The notes beneath the pieces are model-generated. The model was not told where the DNA came from, did no database searches, and worked only from the letters and a program-made list of their open reading frames with translations. Source: UBA1234 sp964400015 (lineage in GTDB: Bacteria; Bacillota; Clostridia; TANB77; UBA1234). From it: 64,000 nucleotides of DNA. Location of the stretch: contig CAYNRR010000002.1 of the NCBI GenBank assembly GCA_964400015.1, positions 1 to 64,000 on the forward strand, read 5' to 3'. Within the stretch, counting starts at the first letter, position 1, and every line of letters starts with the position of its first letter. Of the stretch, positions 52,121 through 62,086 are shown piece by piece. The translations under genes and the position numbers were made by a program.

Positions 52121-55100
52121 AGACGATGATTGCTTGGTTTAGGTGGAATGAGTAGATGTATGTTTGTGTTACTTGTTTGCCGGTTATTTGTGTTAGTGCT
52201 TTTTTGTAGTATTCTAGTTGCTTTGCGTAGCGTTCTATGAATTCTTGCGGTGTGTTTAGTTTGTCACTTTTGTAGTCTACTATTGTTATTCCTTCTGGGG
52301 TTTCGTAGTATAAGTCTATGATTCCTTGCACCATTATAGTATCGTCTTTTGATTTTTCTTCGAATTTGAATATATCTTTTGCTGATATTGATAGATTGAA
52401 TGGTACTTCTCTATATATTTTTTTGCTGTTTTTTATTTGCGTATATAGTGAACTGTTTATAAATGTTTGTAGGTCTTTTCTTAGTTTTTCTTTTGTTATT
52501 CCCTCTTCTAGATCGTTTAGTAATTTTTCTATGTTTTCTCCCTCTTCATTTTTCCCTTTTGTAGTATAGTCGAGTCTTTCCATTTTACTATGTAATAGTG
52601 TACCGTATGATGCTCCTACTATTGCGTTTTCTTTTATAAAGTTTGGAGTTTCTACGTTTCTTATTTTTTGTATTAGCGATGGCTCTTGTAAGTTGTGTAG
52701 ACGTTTTAGTTCGCTTACTGAGAGTTTTGATGGTATTTTTGTTGATAGTGAGTATGAGTATTTCCAATCGAAACGTTGCTGTATGAATGGTGTTTCGTCT
52801 TTTTCTATTGTTTGCGTATTTTCTATTAGTGCTTTGGGTATTTCCCAGCTTCCTGATATAAATGTTTCAATATCTTCAAATGCTGCTTCTGCGTAGCTCC
52901 ATGGTTTTACTAACCAATCGTTTTTAGTTGATAGTACTGCATTACATATCCAATCTGAAAATGATTTTGCTGAAGATATTCTATATTTGCTCATTGGTGC
53001 TTCGTATTCTATCATTTTCTTTTCTACGTTTTGCATTAGTGATGTTATGATAAGTTTTTCTTTTGCTCTTGTCATTGCTACATATAGAATTCTCATTTCT
53101 TCTGCAATCATTTCTTGTTGATTTTGCAGACTAAGTGCAAGCTTTGGTACACTTTCATATGTTATGCGAAGTTTTGGGTCTACTATATCGAATCCGAATC
53201 CTAAGTCTTGATGCATTATAACTGGTTTCTTTAGATCCATATCATTAAATTTTTTACTTGTTCCTGAGATAAATACTATAGGAAATTCCAATCCTTTACT
53301 CTTATGAATACTCATTATTCTAACTACGTCATCATTTTCGGAAATTTGACTTGGTGCATCCATATCGCCTGAACTTATTTTTACGTTATCTATAAAGGTT
53401 AAGAAGTTATATAATCCTTTAAAGCTTGATCTTTCAAAGTCTGTTGCTTTTTTTAGTAAGACTTTTAAATTGCTTTGTCTTGCGTCTCCATTTGGAAGTA
53501 ATGAGACAAAATAATAGTAATTGGTATCATCATACAAATATGATATGAATTCATCTATTACCATGTAACGTGATTTTTGTCTCCATATGTTTAAACGCTC
53601 TATAAAATTTTTTGATTTTTCGTTGCCTTGTGATGCTGCTATTAGCATTGCGTCGTAAAATGATGATTTTTTATTGTATAGTCGTATTTGAGTTAATTCA
53701 TTTACGTCGAAATTGCCTATTGGAGATTTTAAAACTGCTAGTAATGGTATGTCTTGATAAGGGTTGTCTATTATTTTTAATAGTGATAAAAATATTTGGA
53801 CTTCTGTATTATCAAAGTAACCTGATTTTATGTCTGCATATGTTGGTATATTTCTTTTTGCTAGTTCTTCACTAAATGTTTCTGTGATTCCTTTAGTTGC
53901 ACGTAATAGTATTACGATATCTGAATATTTTGCTTTTCTTTTTGATTTGGTATGTTTGTCGTATACTTCAAAGTTCCCAACTAGTTCTTCTATTCTCTTA
54001 GCCACAACTCGGGCTTCTAATTGCAGTTTTTCTTCTATCTCATCTTCAAATTCTTCGATTTCTTCTTCTGTATTTTTCTTTTCAATTAAATGTAATTCTG
54101 CTGGTTCACCATCATATTCATAATATGTTGCTCCATATTTTAGATATTCTATTTCGTCATATTCGATTTCTGCTACATCACTATGCATGATGTTTTTGAA
54201 TATAAAGTTTACTTGTTCTATTATGTTTTCATTGCTTCTAAAGTTTTTAAATAATAGAATTTTGTTTTCTGGTGAAGAGGGATCTTTTTGCTCACGTGTT
54301 GCGTAGTTTGTGTATGTATGATATTTTTCAAGAAATAATTCTGGACGTGCTTGTCTGAATTTGTAGATGCTTTGTTTTACATCTCCAACCATGAAAACAT
54401 TTCCTTTAGAAATTTTATTTAAAATAGTTTCTTGTATAAGGTTGCTATCTTGATATTCATCAATTAGAATTTCTTCATATTTGTTTTTGAAGTCTTCTAA
54501 TACATCTTCATTCTTTTCAAATAATTGTAAGCAAAGATGCTCGATATCGCTGAAGTCTAACAAGTTTTTATCCGATTTTTTCTTTTTGAATCTTTCGTCG
54601 AATAGATATATTATCTTTTTTATTCCATTCGCATGGGCGAACGCTTGTTTTAAATCTTCTAATATTTCTGCCGATGAAGATATAAATATTTTGTCTCTTA
54701 AATATTCACCTACTAGTTTTTTCATTTTGTCTCGAGTAGATTTTACTTGTATTTTTAATTCTTCATCCATTTTAGGTGCATTTTTTAAAGAAGAAAAACT
54801 TATATATTTGAATTCGTTATAGTAATCGTCCCATGTTAGTTTATTTTTACGAATTGCGTCTAACTTAAATATATCGTCTTGTATTGTTGCTAAATAATTT
54901 TTTGAATTTGGATCTTCTAAAAGGTCAAGTTCTATGTCTTTTAATTCTTTTGAAATCTCTTCTATTAGTTCTCTAGTATATTTAAGAATTTTCTTTCCCC
55001 ATATAGTTTTTGAAAAATCGCTTTCCTCGACATTGTACATATTACATTTTTCTTCGAGCCATTCTAATGGATTTGGACAGCTTTGTATGAAACGATAAAT

Positions 55101-55619
55101 TGATAAAATTAAGTTTATTAAGCCTTCATCGGACTTGTTGCTTGAGTACGCATCCATTACATCTATTATTTCTTCATCATTAGACTCATATAATTCTTCA
55201 AGGACTTCGTCAATTGCTTCTAATTTTAAAAGCTCGCCTTCTGTTGAATCGACAATTTTAAAGTTTGGATCAATATCTAGTTTATAGAAATAGTCTTTTA
55301 TAGATTTTTTACAGAATGCATCGATTGTCATTATGCTTGATCTATTCAAATATAAAATTTGTTTTTGTAACGAATGATTGGTACTAATTTCTTCATATAG
55401 TCGACTACGTATACGTTCTTTCATTTCACTTGCTGCTGCATTCGTAAATGTAACAATAAGCATTTTGTCTATATCAACACCATCATCAATAATTTTACGG
55501 ATAATCCTTTCTACAAGAACAGCTGTTTTACCACTACCTGCACCTGCAGCTACGAGCGTTTTAGAATTACGAATGTCTATTGCGCTTTTTTGCTCCGGTG
55601 TCCATTTTACATCTCCCAT
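52119..55619 (-). CDS. addA: ATP-dependent helicase/nuclease subunit A
   Basis: The 1166-residue UvrD-like helicase has Walker A TLVAAGAGSGKTAVLVERI (Q-motif WTPEQKSAI before it), DEYQDSN (motif II), VGDVKQSIYKFRQARPELF (motif III), MSIHKSKGLEFP, VAMTRAKEKL and a C-terminal RecB nuclease region (IDLYYETPEGITIVDYKSDK). With AddB it processes double-strand breaks for recombination and degrades phage DNA. Its stop codon is contributed by the adjoining palindrome. Confidence 0.97.
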   Translation of the reverse strand: MGDVKWTPEQKSAIDIRNSKTLVAAGAGSGKTAVLVERIIRKIIDDGVDIDKMLIVTFTNAAASEMKERIRSRLYEEISTNHSLQKQILYLNRSSIMTIDAFCKKSIKDYFYKLDIDPNFKIVDSTEGELLKLEAIDEVLEELYESNDEEIIDVMDAYSSNKSDEGLINLILSIYRFIQSCPNPLEWLEEKCNMYNVEESDFSKTIWGKKILKYTRELIEEISKELKDIELDLLEDPNSKNYLATIQDDIFKLDAIRKNKLTWDDYYNEFKYISFSSLKNAPKMDEELKIQVKSTRDKMKKLVGEYLRDKIFISSSAEILEDLKQAFAHANGIKKIIYLFDERFKKKKSDKNLLDFSDIEHLCLQLFEKNEDVLEDFKNKYEEILIDEYQDSNLIQETILNKISKGNVFMVGDVKQSIYKFRQARPELFLEKYHTYTNYATREQKDPSSPENKILLFKNFRSNENIIEQVNFIFKNIMHSDVAEIEYDEIEYLKYGATYYEYDGEPAELHLIEKKNTEEEIEEFEDEIEEKLQLEARVVAKRIEELVGNFEVYDKHTKSKRKAKYSDIVILLRATKGITETFSEELAKRNIPTYADIKSGYFDNTEVQIFLSLLKIIDNPYQDIPLLAVLKSPIGNFDVNELTQIRLYNKKSSFYDAMLIAASQGNEKSKNFIERLNIWRQKSRYMVIDEFISYLYDDTNYYYFVSLLPNGDARQSNLKVLLKKATDFERSSFKGLYNFLTFIDNVKISSGDMDAPSQISENDDVVRIMSIHKSKGLEFPIVFISGTSKKFNDMDLKKPVIMHQDLGFGFDIVDPKLRITYESVPKLALSLQNQQEMIAEEMRILYVAMTRAKEKLIITSLMQNVEKKMIEYEAPMSKYRISSAKSFSDWICNAVLSTKNDWLVKPWSYAEAAFEDIETFISGSWEIPKALIENTQTIEKDETPFIQQRFDWKYSYSLSTKIPSKLSVSELKRLHNLQEPSLIQKIRNVETPNFIKENAIVGASYGTLLHSKMERLDYTTKGKNEEGENIEKLLNDLEEGITKEKLRKDLQTFINSSLYTQIKNSKKIYREVPFNLSISAKDIFKFEEKSKDDTIMVQGIIDLYYETPEGITIVDYKSDKLNTPQEFIERYAKQLEYYKKALTQITGKQVTQTYIYSFHLNQAIIV

Positions 55620-55634
55620 AAAATTTACTCCTTA

Positions 55635-58600
55635 TTAAAATAATTTTGTTTGTTCAAATACTGTTTCATTATCTAAAGTTGATATTTGCTTGAATCGATT
55701 GCCTAGTTCTCTATCAAAATTGCATATTTCTTTATATGCACAGTAGTCACATGGCGTTTCTTTTTTTATTCGTGCTGGTTTGATTTCTACATTACCTGAT
55801 AATATTTCTTCTGCAAATTTTTTTAGAATTGATTTTGTATGTTTACAAAGTCCTTTTAACTCATCTAGTGTTGCTGTTGGCACTTTTGAGTAGGTGCCAT
55901 CTCTTTTTAGAGATAAGTTTAGATTTTTTGATTCTTTTACCATTTCTGTGTCCATGGCTTGCACTAGACGTACATCGGATAATATAATTCCATCCATTTT
56001 TAGTTTTTCACGGATTTGTTCTTCTACTTCTTCTGGTGTTAATTTCTTTTTTGATTTTACTATTGGATCATCTAGCTTTAAGTATAATGCACCACCAGGA
56101 ATAAATTCTTCTTGCTTGTTTTCTGTTGCTACATCTAGATACGTTATTAGCTGTAATTGTAAGCCATAATATACTTTTGATAGATTTATTGATTTTGCTG
56201 ATGATTTATAGTCTATTATTCGAATGTATTTTCCGTCTTCTGTTTTAGCTATGTCCATTCGGTCTATTTTGCCGTTTAAAACAAGTTTATTGCCTTCATC
56301 AAGTTCTATCTCGATTGGAGGATAATTTCCTTTTTCGCCGAATGTCATCTCACTGCCTAAAACATCAAATTCACTGTTTTTTATATGCAATGTTATAATC
56401 CATAGAACTCTTTTTACAACACGTTTTAATTTTATACTTAAAAATTTTAATCTGTTGTTACTAGAAAAAATATTGTACCTGCGTTCTGAAAGTAATGAGT
56501 CGATTATGTTTGAAGCTATAGTATCTATTTCGCCTTTAGTTATATCTCTCCATTTTAAATTGTTTCTTTCTAAGTGTTTTGAAAATTTGTCTAATATATC
56601 ATGCATAAACACTCCAACGTCTGGGGTTTCTAGTTTGTATAATTTACGTTCTTTTACATTTAAACCATATTGCAAATAAAATTTAAATGGACATGAAGCG
56701 TATGATTCCATTTTTGATACACTTGATTTTATTGTATTTCCGTATAATTCTGTTGCGTTTCTTTTTTCAAGTCTTCCTACGTTGTTGTTGAAGCTTAATC
56801 CTGATTTTATTAGAGCAATGAATTCAGGATTGTTTTTTTCAAACCATTTATATACAAAGTTCCATTTTGGATTTATAGTTTCTTTTTCTTTTTTTTCACG
56901 AATTGTATTTGCCAAATGTACGAATGTTGATTTCTTCGTATTTATTAACTCTTCCCATTCAAAAGTTTGCGTTAAATAATCGTTTTCTTTTAATTTAGGG
57001 AATATATTTTTTAATTCATTTATTACTGAAGAGGGACGTAATGTTGTCCCCTCTTCATCTGTTATCGGATATGATATATGTAACTCGCATTTAGGAACTG
57101 TCAATGTTTTATATATATTAAAGTTTTCTTCTAACAATAACATTTTTGTGTCTTTAGCTATTTCAAGGTTATTTTCTAATAGCAAGTTACGTTCGTTATC
57201 GTTTAAAAAACCTTCTGTGGTATATTGCATTGGGAAAAGTCCATCGTTGACTCCTACAATATAAAGAATATCTATGTGAGAATTGCGAGAACGTGCAATA
57301 TCTCCTATTATAACTTCGTCTTTACTTGTTGGAATAAGTCCTATTTGCTGAGTTAATATTCCTTCTTTTAAAATTGATTGATATTTATCAAAGGAAACGT
57401 TTTCATCGCCCATTGTGTTTACTAGTTCATCAAGTAAATTAACAAATATATTCCAAACTTGTACATATGCATTTGCAAACATTATGTCTGAACTTAAAAT
57501 ATCCTCTTTTGAATTTATTTCTTCTAATAAGTTTTTTATATTCTCTTCTACATTTATTTTTATTAGAAAATCATATAATGCACGTGTTATATCTCGCACC
57601 GTTTTTTTGCCGGTTAATTCGTTTTTAAATTCAAATATAGGAGTGATGATTTGTGCACGTATACTATTTATTTGTTCGTTAACTTCGTCAGTATCATAAT
57701 GCCATTCTTCTAGCCATTTAGAACCTTTTATCCCGTATTTTAAAACGTAATTTTCTATTCGGTCTATATCATTTACATCTTCGATATTCGATAATCCAGT
57801 TTTTAGATACGTTATGATTGAATCAGTCTGATAATTCTTACTGCATATTTCTAATAATGACATTACTAGACAAATAAGTGGTTGAAGTGATAATTCCGAT
57901 TTTGTATCTAAGAAATATGGAATATTGTATCTTTCAAATATCATTTTGAAAATTGATTCATATGTTTCAACGTTTCGCGATGCAATCATTATGTTGTTAT
58001 AGCGATATCCTTCGTCACGAACTTTTTTTAGAATGTCACATGCAATCTTTTCGACTTCTGTATATAAATTAGGCATTATGCTTAAATCAACAAATTTTGT
58101 TTCTTCTTCGTATTTTTCTGCAGGAAATTTGTTAAAATTCTTTTCGAGATGGGATAACTCAGCGTTTAAAAATCTTCTTGGTGTTTCAAGATAAACGACA
58201 TCAACATTCGTAAATTTCTTTATTTTATCAATAGTTTTTTTATTTAGTAAGAATAACTCGCTATTTTCTTCATCATTTGAAATCGCAATTGTTACGTCTG
58301 CAATTTTATTTAGTGCTTTTATAACTTCTAATTCTTGAGGAGTAAATCCATCAAACCCATCAATCCATATTTTCGCTCCTGAAATTATCTTTGATTTTGA
58401 TATGTAATTCATGACAATTTTCAAATCATCATCGCTATCTATAAACTTGCCATCTATACGCTTTTCATATTCTGCATATATATACGCAAGTTCTCTTAGC
58501 TTATTAGATAATCTTTCGTTTTGAGTATTTGTATTAGATAACATTTCCGGAGTGACATTGTATCTTTTGAATTCAGAAATCAAGTCGCACACTGTAGTTA

Positions 58601-58946
58601 CAAGTCCTGGTTTTCTATCTACTCCTTTTAAAAGGATTAACTCTTTTTCTAAATCTTTCATTATCGAATATACGATCATTGCTTTCGCAGATTTTGATAT
58701 GGTAGCACTTTTGTAACCAAATTCATTATATATACGATAACATAAACGTTTAAATGACATTACGTCAACTTCCAAGATACCTCCTCTTCCTATTACGTTT
58801 GAGATATCATATTCGGCTGTCAACGAAAATTGTTCTGGTACAATATATATAAGAGAACCCTCATATTCATCTATAAGGTTTTCTTTAATTTCATTCATAC
58901 AATAAACGCTCTTTCCAGAGCCAGCTCGACCTAAAACAAGTTTCAT
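55635..58946 (-). CDS. addB: ATP-dependent helicase/nuclease subunit B
   Basis: The 1103-residue partner of AddA has an intact Walker A (VLGRAGSGKSVYCMNEI) and a C-terminal nuclease domain (KIDRMDIAKTED...IIDYKSSAKS) with iron-sulfur cysteines (CPF ~residue 780 and CDYCAYKEICNFD at the end). It recognises Chi-like sites. addB ends 15 bp before addA, forming an addBA operon. GAAAGGAG precedes the ATG. Confidence 0.96.
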   Translation of the reverse strand: MKLVLGRAGSGKSVYCMNEIKENLIDEYEGSLIYIVPEQFSLTAEYDISNVIGRGGILEVDVMSFKRLCYRIYNEFGYKSATISKSAKAMIVYSIMKDLEKELILLKGVDRKPGLVTTVCDLISEFKRYNVTPEMLSNTNTQNERLSNKLRELAYIYAEYEKRIDGKFIDSDDDLKIVMNYISKSKIISGAKIWIDGFDGFTPQELEVIKALNKIADVTIAISNDEENSELFLLNKKTIDKIKKFTNVDVVYLETPRRFLNAELSHLEKNFNKFPAEKYEEETKFVDLSIMPNLYTEVEKIACDILKKVRDEGYRYNNIMIASRNVETYESIFKMIFERYNIPYFLDTKSELSLQPLICLVMSLLEICSKNYQTDSIITYLKTGLSNIEDVNDIDRIENYVLKYGIKGSKWLEEWHYDTDEVNEQINSIRAQIITPIFEFKNELTGKKTVRDITRALYDFLIKINVEENIKNLLEEINSKEDILSSDIMFANAYVQVWNIFVNLLDELVNTMGDENVSFDKYQSILKEGILTQQIGLIPTSKDEVIIGDIARSRNSHIDILYIVGVNDGLFPMQYTTEGFLNDNERNLLLENNLEIAKDTKMLLLEENFNIYKTLTVPKCELHISYPITDEEGTTLRPSSVINELKNIFPKLKENDYLTQTFEWEELINTKKSTFVHLANTIREKKEKETINPKWNFVYKWFEKNNPEFIALIKSGLSFNNNVGRLEKRNATELYGNTIKSSVSKMESYASCPFKFYLQYGLNVKERKLYKLETPDVGVFMHDILDKFSKHLERNNLKWRDITKGEIDTIASNIIDSLLSERRYNIFSSNNRLKFLSIKLKRVVKRVLWIITLHIKNSEFDVLGSEMTFGEKGNYPPIEIELDEGNKLVLNGKIDRMDIAKTEDGKYIRIIDYKSSAKSINLSKVYYGLQLQLITYLDVATENKQEEFIPGGALYLKLDDPIVKSKKKLTPEEVEEQIREKLKMDGIILSDVRLVQAMDTEMVKESKNLNLSLKRDGTYSKVPTATLDELKGLCKHTKSILKKFAEEILSGNVEIKPARIKKETPCDYCAYKEICNFDRELGNRFKQISTLDNETVFEQTKLF

Positions 58947-59050
58947 AGTTTCGCTCCTTTCTATTCAAAATACTATCATACTTTTTTATGAAGAGCAATG
59001 GAGAGTGACATTGAGTAATAATCCCATTGCCACTCTCCACAGTAATTTTT

Positions 59051-59299
59051 TTAATTCTGAGTTAGAAATTTTTCCTTTGCGCAATCAATTTTATTTTGCT
59101 CTGCATATTCGGTTTTGTACCAGCCTCTTTCAACCATCAAATTATAAATTTTATTTTGAATATTTAGCGATTCGTTTAAAGCTTCTTTAAAAGCATTATG
59201 AACCTCTGCAGTAGACGATTCCAATACACCATGAAGATATAAATCGCTAACACCTTTCATTAAAAGCAATTCTTTTTCCATCAATTCTCTATCTTCCAT
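59051..59299 (-). CDS. CotF-family spore coat protein
   Basis: The 82-residue alpha-helical protein with LMKGVSDLYLHGVLESSTAE, VHNAFKEALNESLNIQNKIY and MVERGWY matches the CotF/coat family. It probably forms part of the spore coat. It forms a small operon with 59314-59487 (gap 14 bp). Confidence 0.8.
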   Translation of the reverse strand: MEDRELMEKELLLMKGVSDLYLHGVLESSTAEVHNAFKEALNESLNIQNKIYNLMVERGWYKTEYAEQNKIDCAKEKFLTQN

Positions 59300-59313
59300 A
59301 GATTTTACACTCC

Positions 59314-59487
59314 CTATAACAAATTAAAAAATTTTTCATATATTTCAGAATGTTTTTGTTCCAATTCTGTAATATACATAGCTAACGTTGCGTCTTTTAA
59401 AGTTTTTCCAGTTTTCTTACTACTATCTTGCAAAAATTTTTCATGTCCTAACGCATCTTCAACATATAAAAGTTCTTTGCCTGTCAT
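59314..59487 (-). CDS. small spore-coat-associated protein
   Basis: The 57-residue helical protein (MTGKELLYVEDALGHEKFL...) is typical of short partners encoded beside CotF. ATG 59487 is chosen because AAGAGGTGAT precedes it, while GTG 59496 lies inside that site. Confidence 0.65.
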   Translation of the reverse strand: MTGKELLYVEDALGHEKFLQDSSKKTGKTLKDATLAMYITELEQKHSEIYEKFFNLL

Positions 59488-59599
59488 TTTTATCACCTCT
59501 TAAAGTAATATTTCCGTACTTACGGATTTTTATTCAAAATTTCTTTATGAAGAGGGAGAATATGATATAATTATGAAAATTGTAAGTATAGGAGTTTTT

Positions 59600-60601
59600 A
59601 TGATGAAAAATAGAATTTTTTATATTGAATTATTGCGAATAATAGCTTGTTTTGCAGTAATTGTCCTTCATTCGATAAATAATATCCTGCCTAATGCTTT
59701 AATTTATGGTACTAGCACTTGGAAATTAGCGAATTTTATAAATGTTATTACTCGTTTTGCAGTTCCCGTATTTTTCATGATTAGTGGTTACTTAGCTTTT
59801 AGTTCCACAAAAGAATATTCAATAAAAGATTTCCTAAAAAGTAAGTTCATAACGTTAGTCGTACCATTATTTGCATATAGCCTTTTTTACTACATTTTTC
59901 TTAACACATCTGGTATACTTTCTATTTCAGATTTTTTATTTAAATTTATTTCTATGGACGTGCAATATCATCTGTGGTTTATGTATGCACTAATTGGACT
60001 CGAATTACTTGTTCCGGTATTAAAAAAAGCTGTACAATCATTAGACAATAAAGAATTATTTTATTTTTGGTTAATTTCAATATTTCCAACTACCCTAGGA
60101 CCGTTTTTAAATAAAGTCTTTAAAATATGGTTATTTAGATATGAGCCACTCATTTTCGGATACTTTGGATATTTTTTGTTAGGATATATTGTTGGGAAAA
60201 TAGATATATCCAAGAAAAACAGAATTTTAATATATTTAAATGGACTTGTTTGGACTCTTATAAGTTACTTTGGAACTATATATTTATCTTCGTCAGAAAG
60301 AATAGACTTATTTTTCAATGGTGGATATCAAATAAATTCTTATTTTATAGCAATAGCAATTTTTGTATTTGCCAAATATAATTTTAAAGAAACTAAAAAT
60401 AATTTTTTAAATAATGCAGTACTAAAAATAGCAAGACTTACATTTGATGTTTATCTTATTCACGCATTTGTATTAAGTTTGCTACAAACCTATACAAATG
60501 CAGGTCATATAATTAGTCTTACGTTGTTGTCAATTCCAACATTCTTAATAAGTCTAGTCCTTGCTTTTGGAATACATATCATAAAAGAAAAATGCCAATG
60601 A
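59600..60601 (+). CDS. membrane acyltransferase 3 family (OafA/WecH-like)
   Basis: The 333-residue protein with about ten helices starts RIFYIELLRIIACFAVIVLHS, the acyltransferase-3 signature with the catalytic-type His; LTFDVYLIHAFVLSLLQ lies near the end. Members O-acetylate surface glycans or lipids. AGGAG at 59590-59594 supports ATG 59600/59603. A GCCAATGAGG/CCTCATTGGC hairpin (60593-60620) overlaps its stop. Confidence 0.85.
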   Translation: MMKNRIFYIELLRIIACFAVIVLHSINNILPNALIYGTSTWKLANFINVITRFAVPVFFMISGYLAFSSTKEYSIKDFLKSKFITLVVPLFAYSLFYYIFLNTSGILSISDFLFKFISMDVQYHLWFMYALIGLELLVPVLKKAVQSLDNKELFYFWLISIFPTTLGPFLNKVFKIWLFRYEPLIFGYFGYFLLGYIVGKIDISKKNRILIYLNGLVWTLISYFGTIYLSSSERIDLFFNGGYQINSYFIAIAIFVFAKYNFKETKNNFLNNAVLKIARLTFDVYLIHAFVLSLLQTYTNAGHIISLTLLSIPTFLISLVLAFGIHIIKEKCQ

Positions 60602-60670
60602 GGATTATTCCTCATTGGCTATATTATTGTCTTCACTATTTCCTTCAGTATTTTTATTCTCTTCGATTTG

Positions 60671-61225
60671 CTAGTCTATTTTCAATTGACCGTCGTCTTC
60701 ACCTAAAGCGTCTTTAATAGTTGGCAATTCTGGCAATTCTTTTAATGAAGTGTAACCAAACATTTTTAAAAAGTCTTCTGTAGTTTTATACATCATTGGA
60801 CGACCCGGAGCATTCATTTTTCCGGCTTCTTCTACTAAATTATATTCCAATAATTTATTTAACGCACTATCAGATGAAACACCTCTTATTTTTTCTATTT
60901 CGGCACGTGTAGTGCATTGATTATATGCAACTATAGATAGCACCTCCAAAGCGGCTTGTGAAAGCGTTGGCTTTGGTCTGTTATCTAACATTTTACATAT
61001 GTATGAATAAAACTTTTCTAGTGTTGCAAACTGATACTCATTGTTTACTTTTACAATTTGTATTCCACTATTATGCTCAATCAAATTGCTCTTTAAAGTT
61101 TCTATTGCGTTTTCAACTTCTTTTGTTTCTACTTCTAATATTTCCGATATTATTTTTGCACTAACAGGTCTTCCGCTAGCAAATAGCATAGCTTCGACAG
61201 CTTGTACAAGTTCATCTTTTTCCAT
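60671..61225 (-). CDS. scpB: segregation and condensation protein B
   Basis: The 184-residue protein has tandem winged-helix domains with VQAVEAMLFASGRPVSAKII, TLSQAALEVLSIVAYNQ and TRAEIEKIRGVSSDSALNKL. It is the kleisin-associated subunit of SMC-ScpAB for chromosome condensation. scpA is not in the window. It is downstream of the TrmH-type gene (gap 13 bp). Confidence 0.95.
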   Translation of the reverse strand: MEKDELVQAVEAMLFASGRPVSAKIISEILEVETKEVENAIETLKSNLIEHNSGIQIVKVNNEYQFATLEKFYSYICKMLDNRPKPTLSQAALEVLSIVAYNQCTTRAEIEKIRGVSSDSALNKLLEYNLVEEAGKMNAPGRPMMYKTTEDFLKMFGYTSLKELPELPTIKDALGEDDGQLKID

Positions 61226-61238
61226 TAGAATTCCTCCA

Positions 61239-61991
61239 TTACTTTTTCTTATTTAAACGTTGTCTTAAAGCTTCAAATACAACAATTCCTCCAGATACAC
61301 TTGCATTTAAGGATGTTATTTTTCCCATCATTGGTATTTTAACTAGGAAATCACAGTTTTTCATAGTCAATGTACCCATTCCTCTTCCTTCGCTACCAAT
61401 CACGATTGCTATAGGTCCTGTCAAATCTTGTTCAGTATAAAGTGTTTTAGCAGAACCATCTGTTCCTACAATCCATACGCCTCTATCTTGTAATTCTTTA
61501 ATTGTTTCGTTTATATTATTTACTCTAACTATTGGAACATATTCAGTTGCACCTACTGCTGTTTTAGCAACAACTTCAGTTACTCCAACAGCACGTCTTT
61601 TTGGAATTATTACACCATGGCATCCAGCACATTCTGCTGTTCTTATAAGAGCACCTAAATTATGTGGATCCTCAATTTCATCAGCAATCATAATAAATGG
61701 ATCTTCATTTCTTTCACTTGCAAGTGCAAAAATATCGTCTATAGTTTTATACTCAACTGCTGAAACAAAGGCAATTACGCCTTGATGATGTTTTGTATCA
61801 GAAAGCATATCTAATTTTGACTTTTCAACCTCTGAAATCAAATTGTTATTCTTTTTAGCAAGTTTGATAATTTCATTTATAGAACCTTGTCTTTCACCTT
61901 TTTGTATAAATACCTTATTTACAGGCTTTCCCGACTTTAAAAGTTCGATAACAGCATTTCTTCCCTCTACTTTAAAATCTTCACTTTTCAT
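61239..61991 (-). CDS. rlmB: SPOUT rRNA 2'-O-methyltransferase (TrmH/RlmB family)
   Basis: The 250-residue protein has N-terminal substrate-binding domain VEGRNAVIELLKSGKPVNKV and the knot with ADEIEDPHNLGALIRTAEC, IAIVIGSEGRGM and SLNASVSGGIVVFEALRQR. It methylates rRNA or tRNA ribose. ATG 61991 has AAAGGAG upstream; the open frame beyond it runs into the palindromic element. The exact target is uncertain. Confidence 0.92.
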   Translation of the reverse strand: MKSEDFKVEGRNAVIELLKSGKPVNKVFIQKGERQGSINEIIKLAKKNNNLISEVEKSKLDMLSDTKHHQGVIAFVSAVEYKTIDDIFALASERNEDPFIMIADEIEDPHNLGALIRTAECAGCHGVIIPKRRAVGVTEVVAKTAVGATEYVPIVRVNNINETIKELQDRGVWIVGTDGSAKTLYTEQDLTGPIAIVIGSEGRGMGTLTMKNCDFLVKIPMMGKITSLNASVSGGIVVFEALRQRLNKKK

Positions 61992-62010
61992 CTCAATTCT
62001 CCTTTTCTTA

Positions 62011-62086
62011 GGGACGTCCGTTAAATGTCTCACTTTTGCCTTTTACTGGAAATTTTGGAACATTTAACGGACGTCCCTCGTGTGTC
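62011..62086. repeat. palindromic element copy 3 (short form)
   Basis: Arms GGGACGTCCGTTAAATGT (62011-) and its complement (ending 62076) match copies 1 and 2, but the centre is shorter. The right end TCGTGTGTC runs into the lepA stop. It lies within the lepA-rlmB intergenic gap and would be transcribed as a hairpin. Confidence 0.88.

Noticed and set aside
59500..59535. Short inverted repeat TCCGTAAGTACGGA before the coat operon as an operator.
   Set aside because: Single copy, no recognised regulator motif; may be chance in the divergent promoter region.
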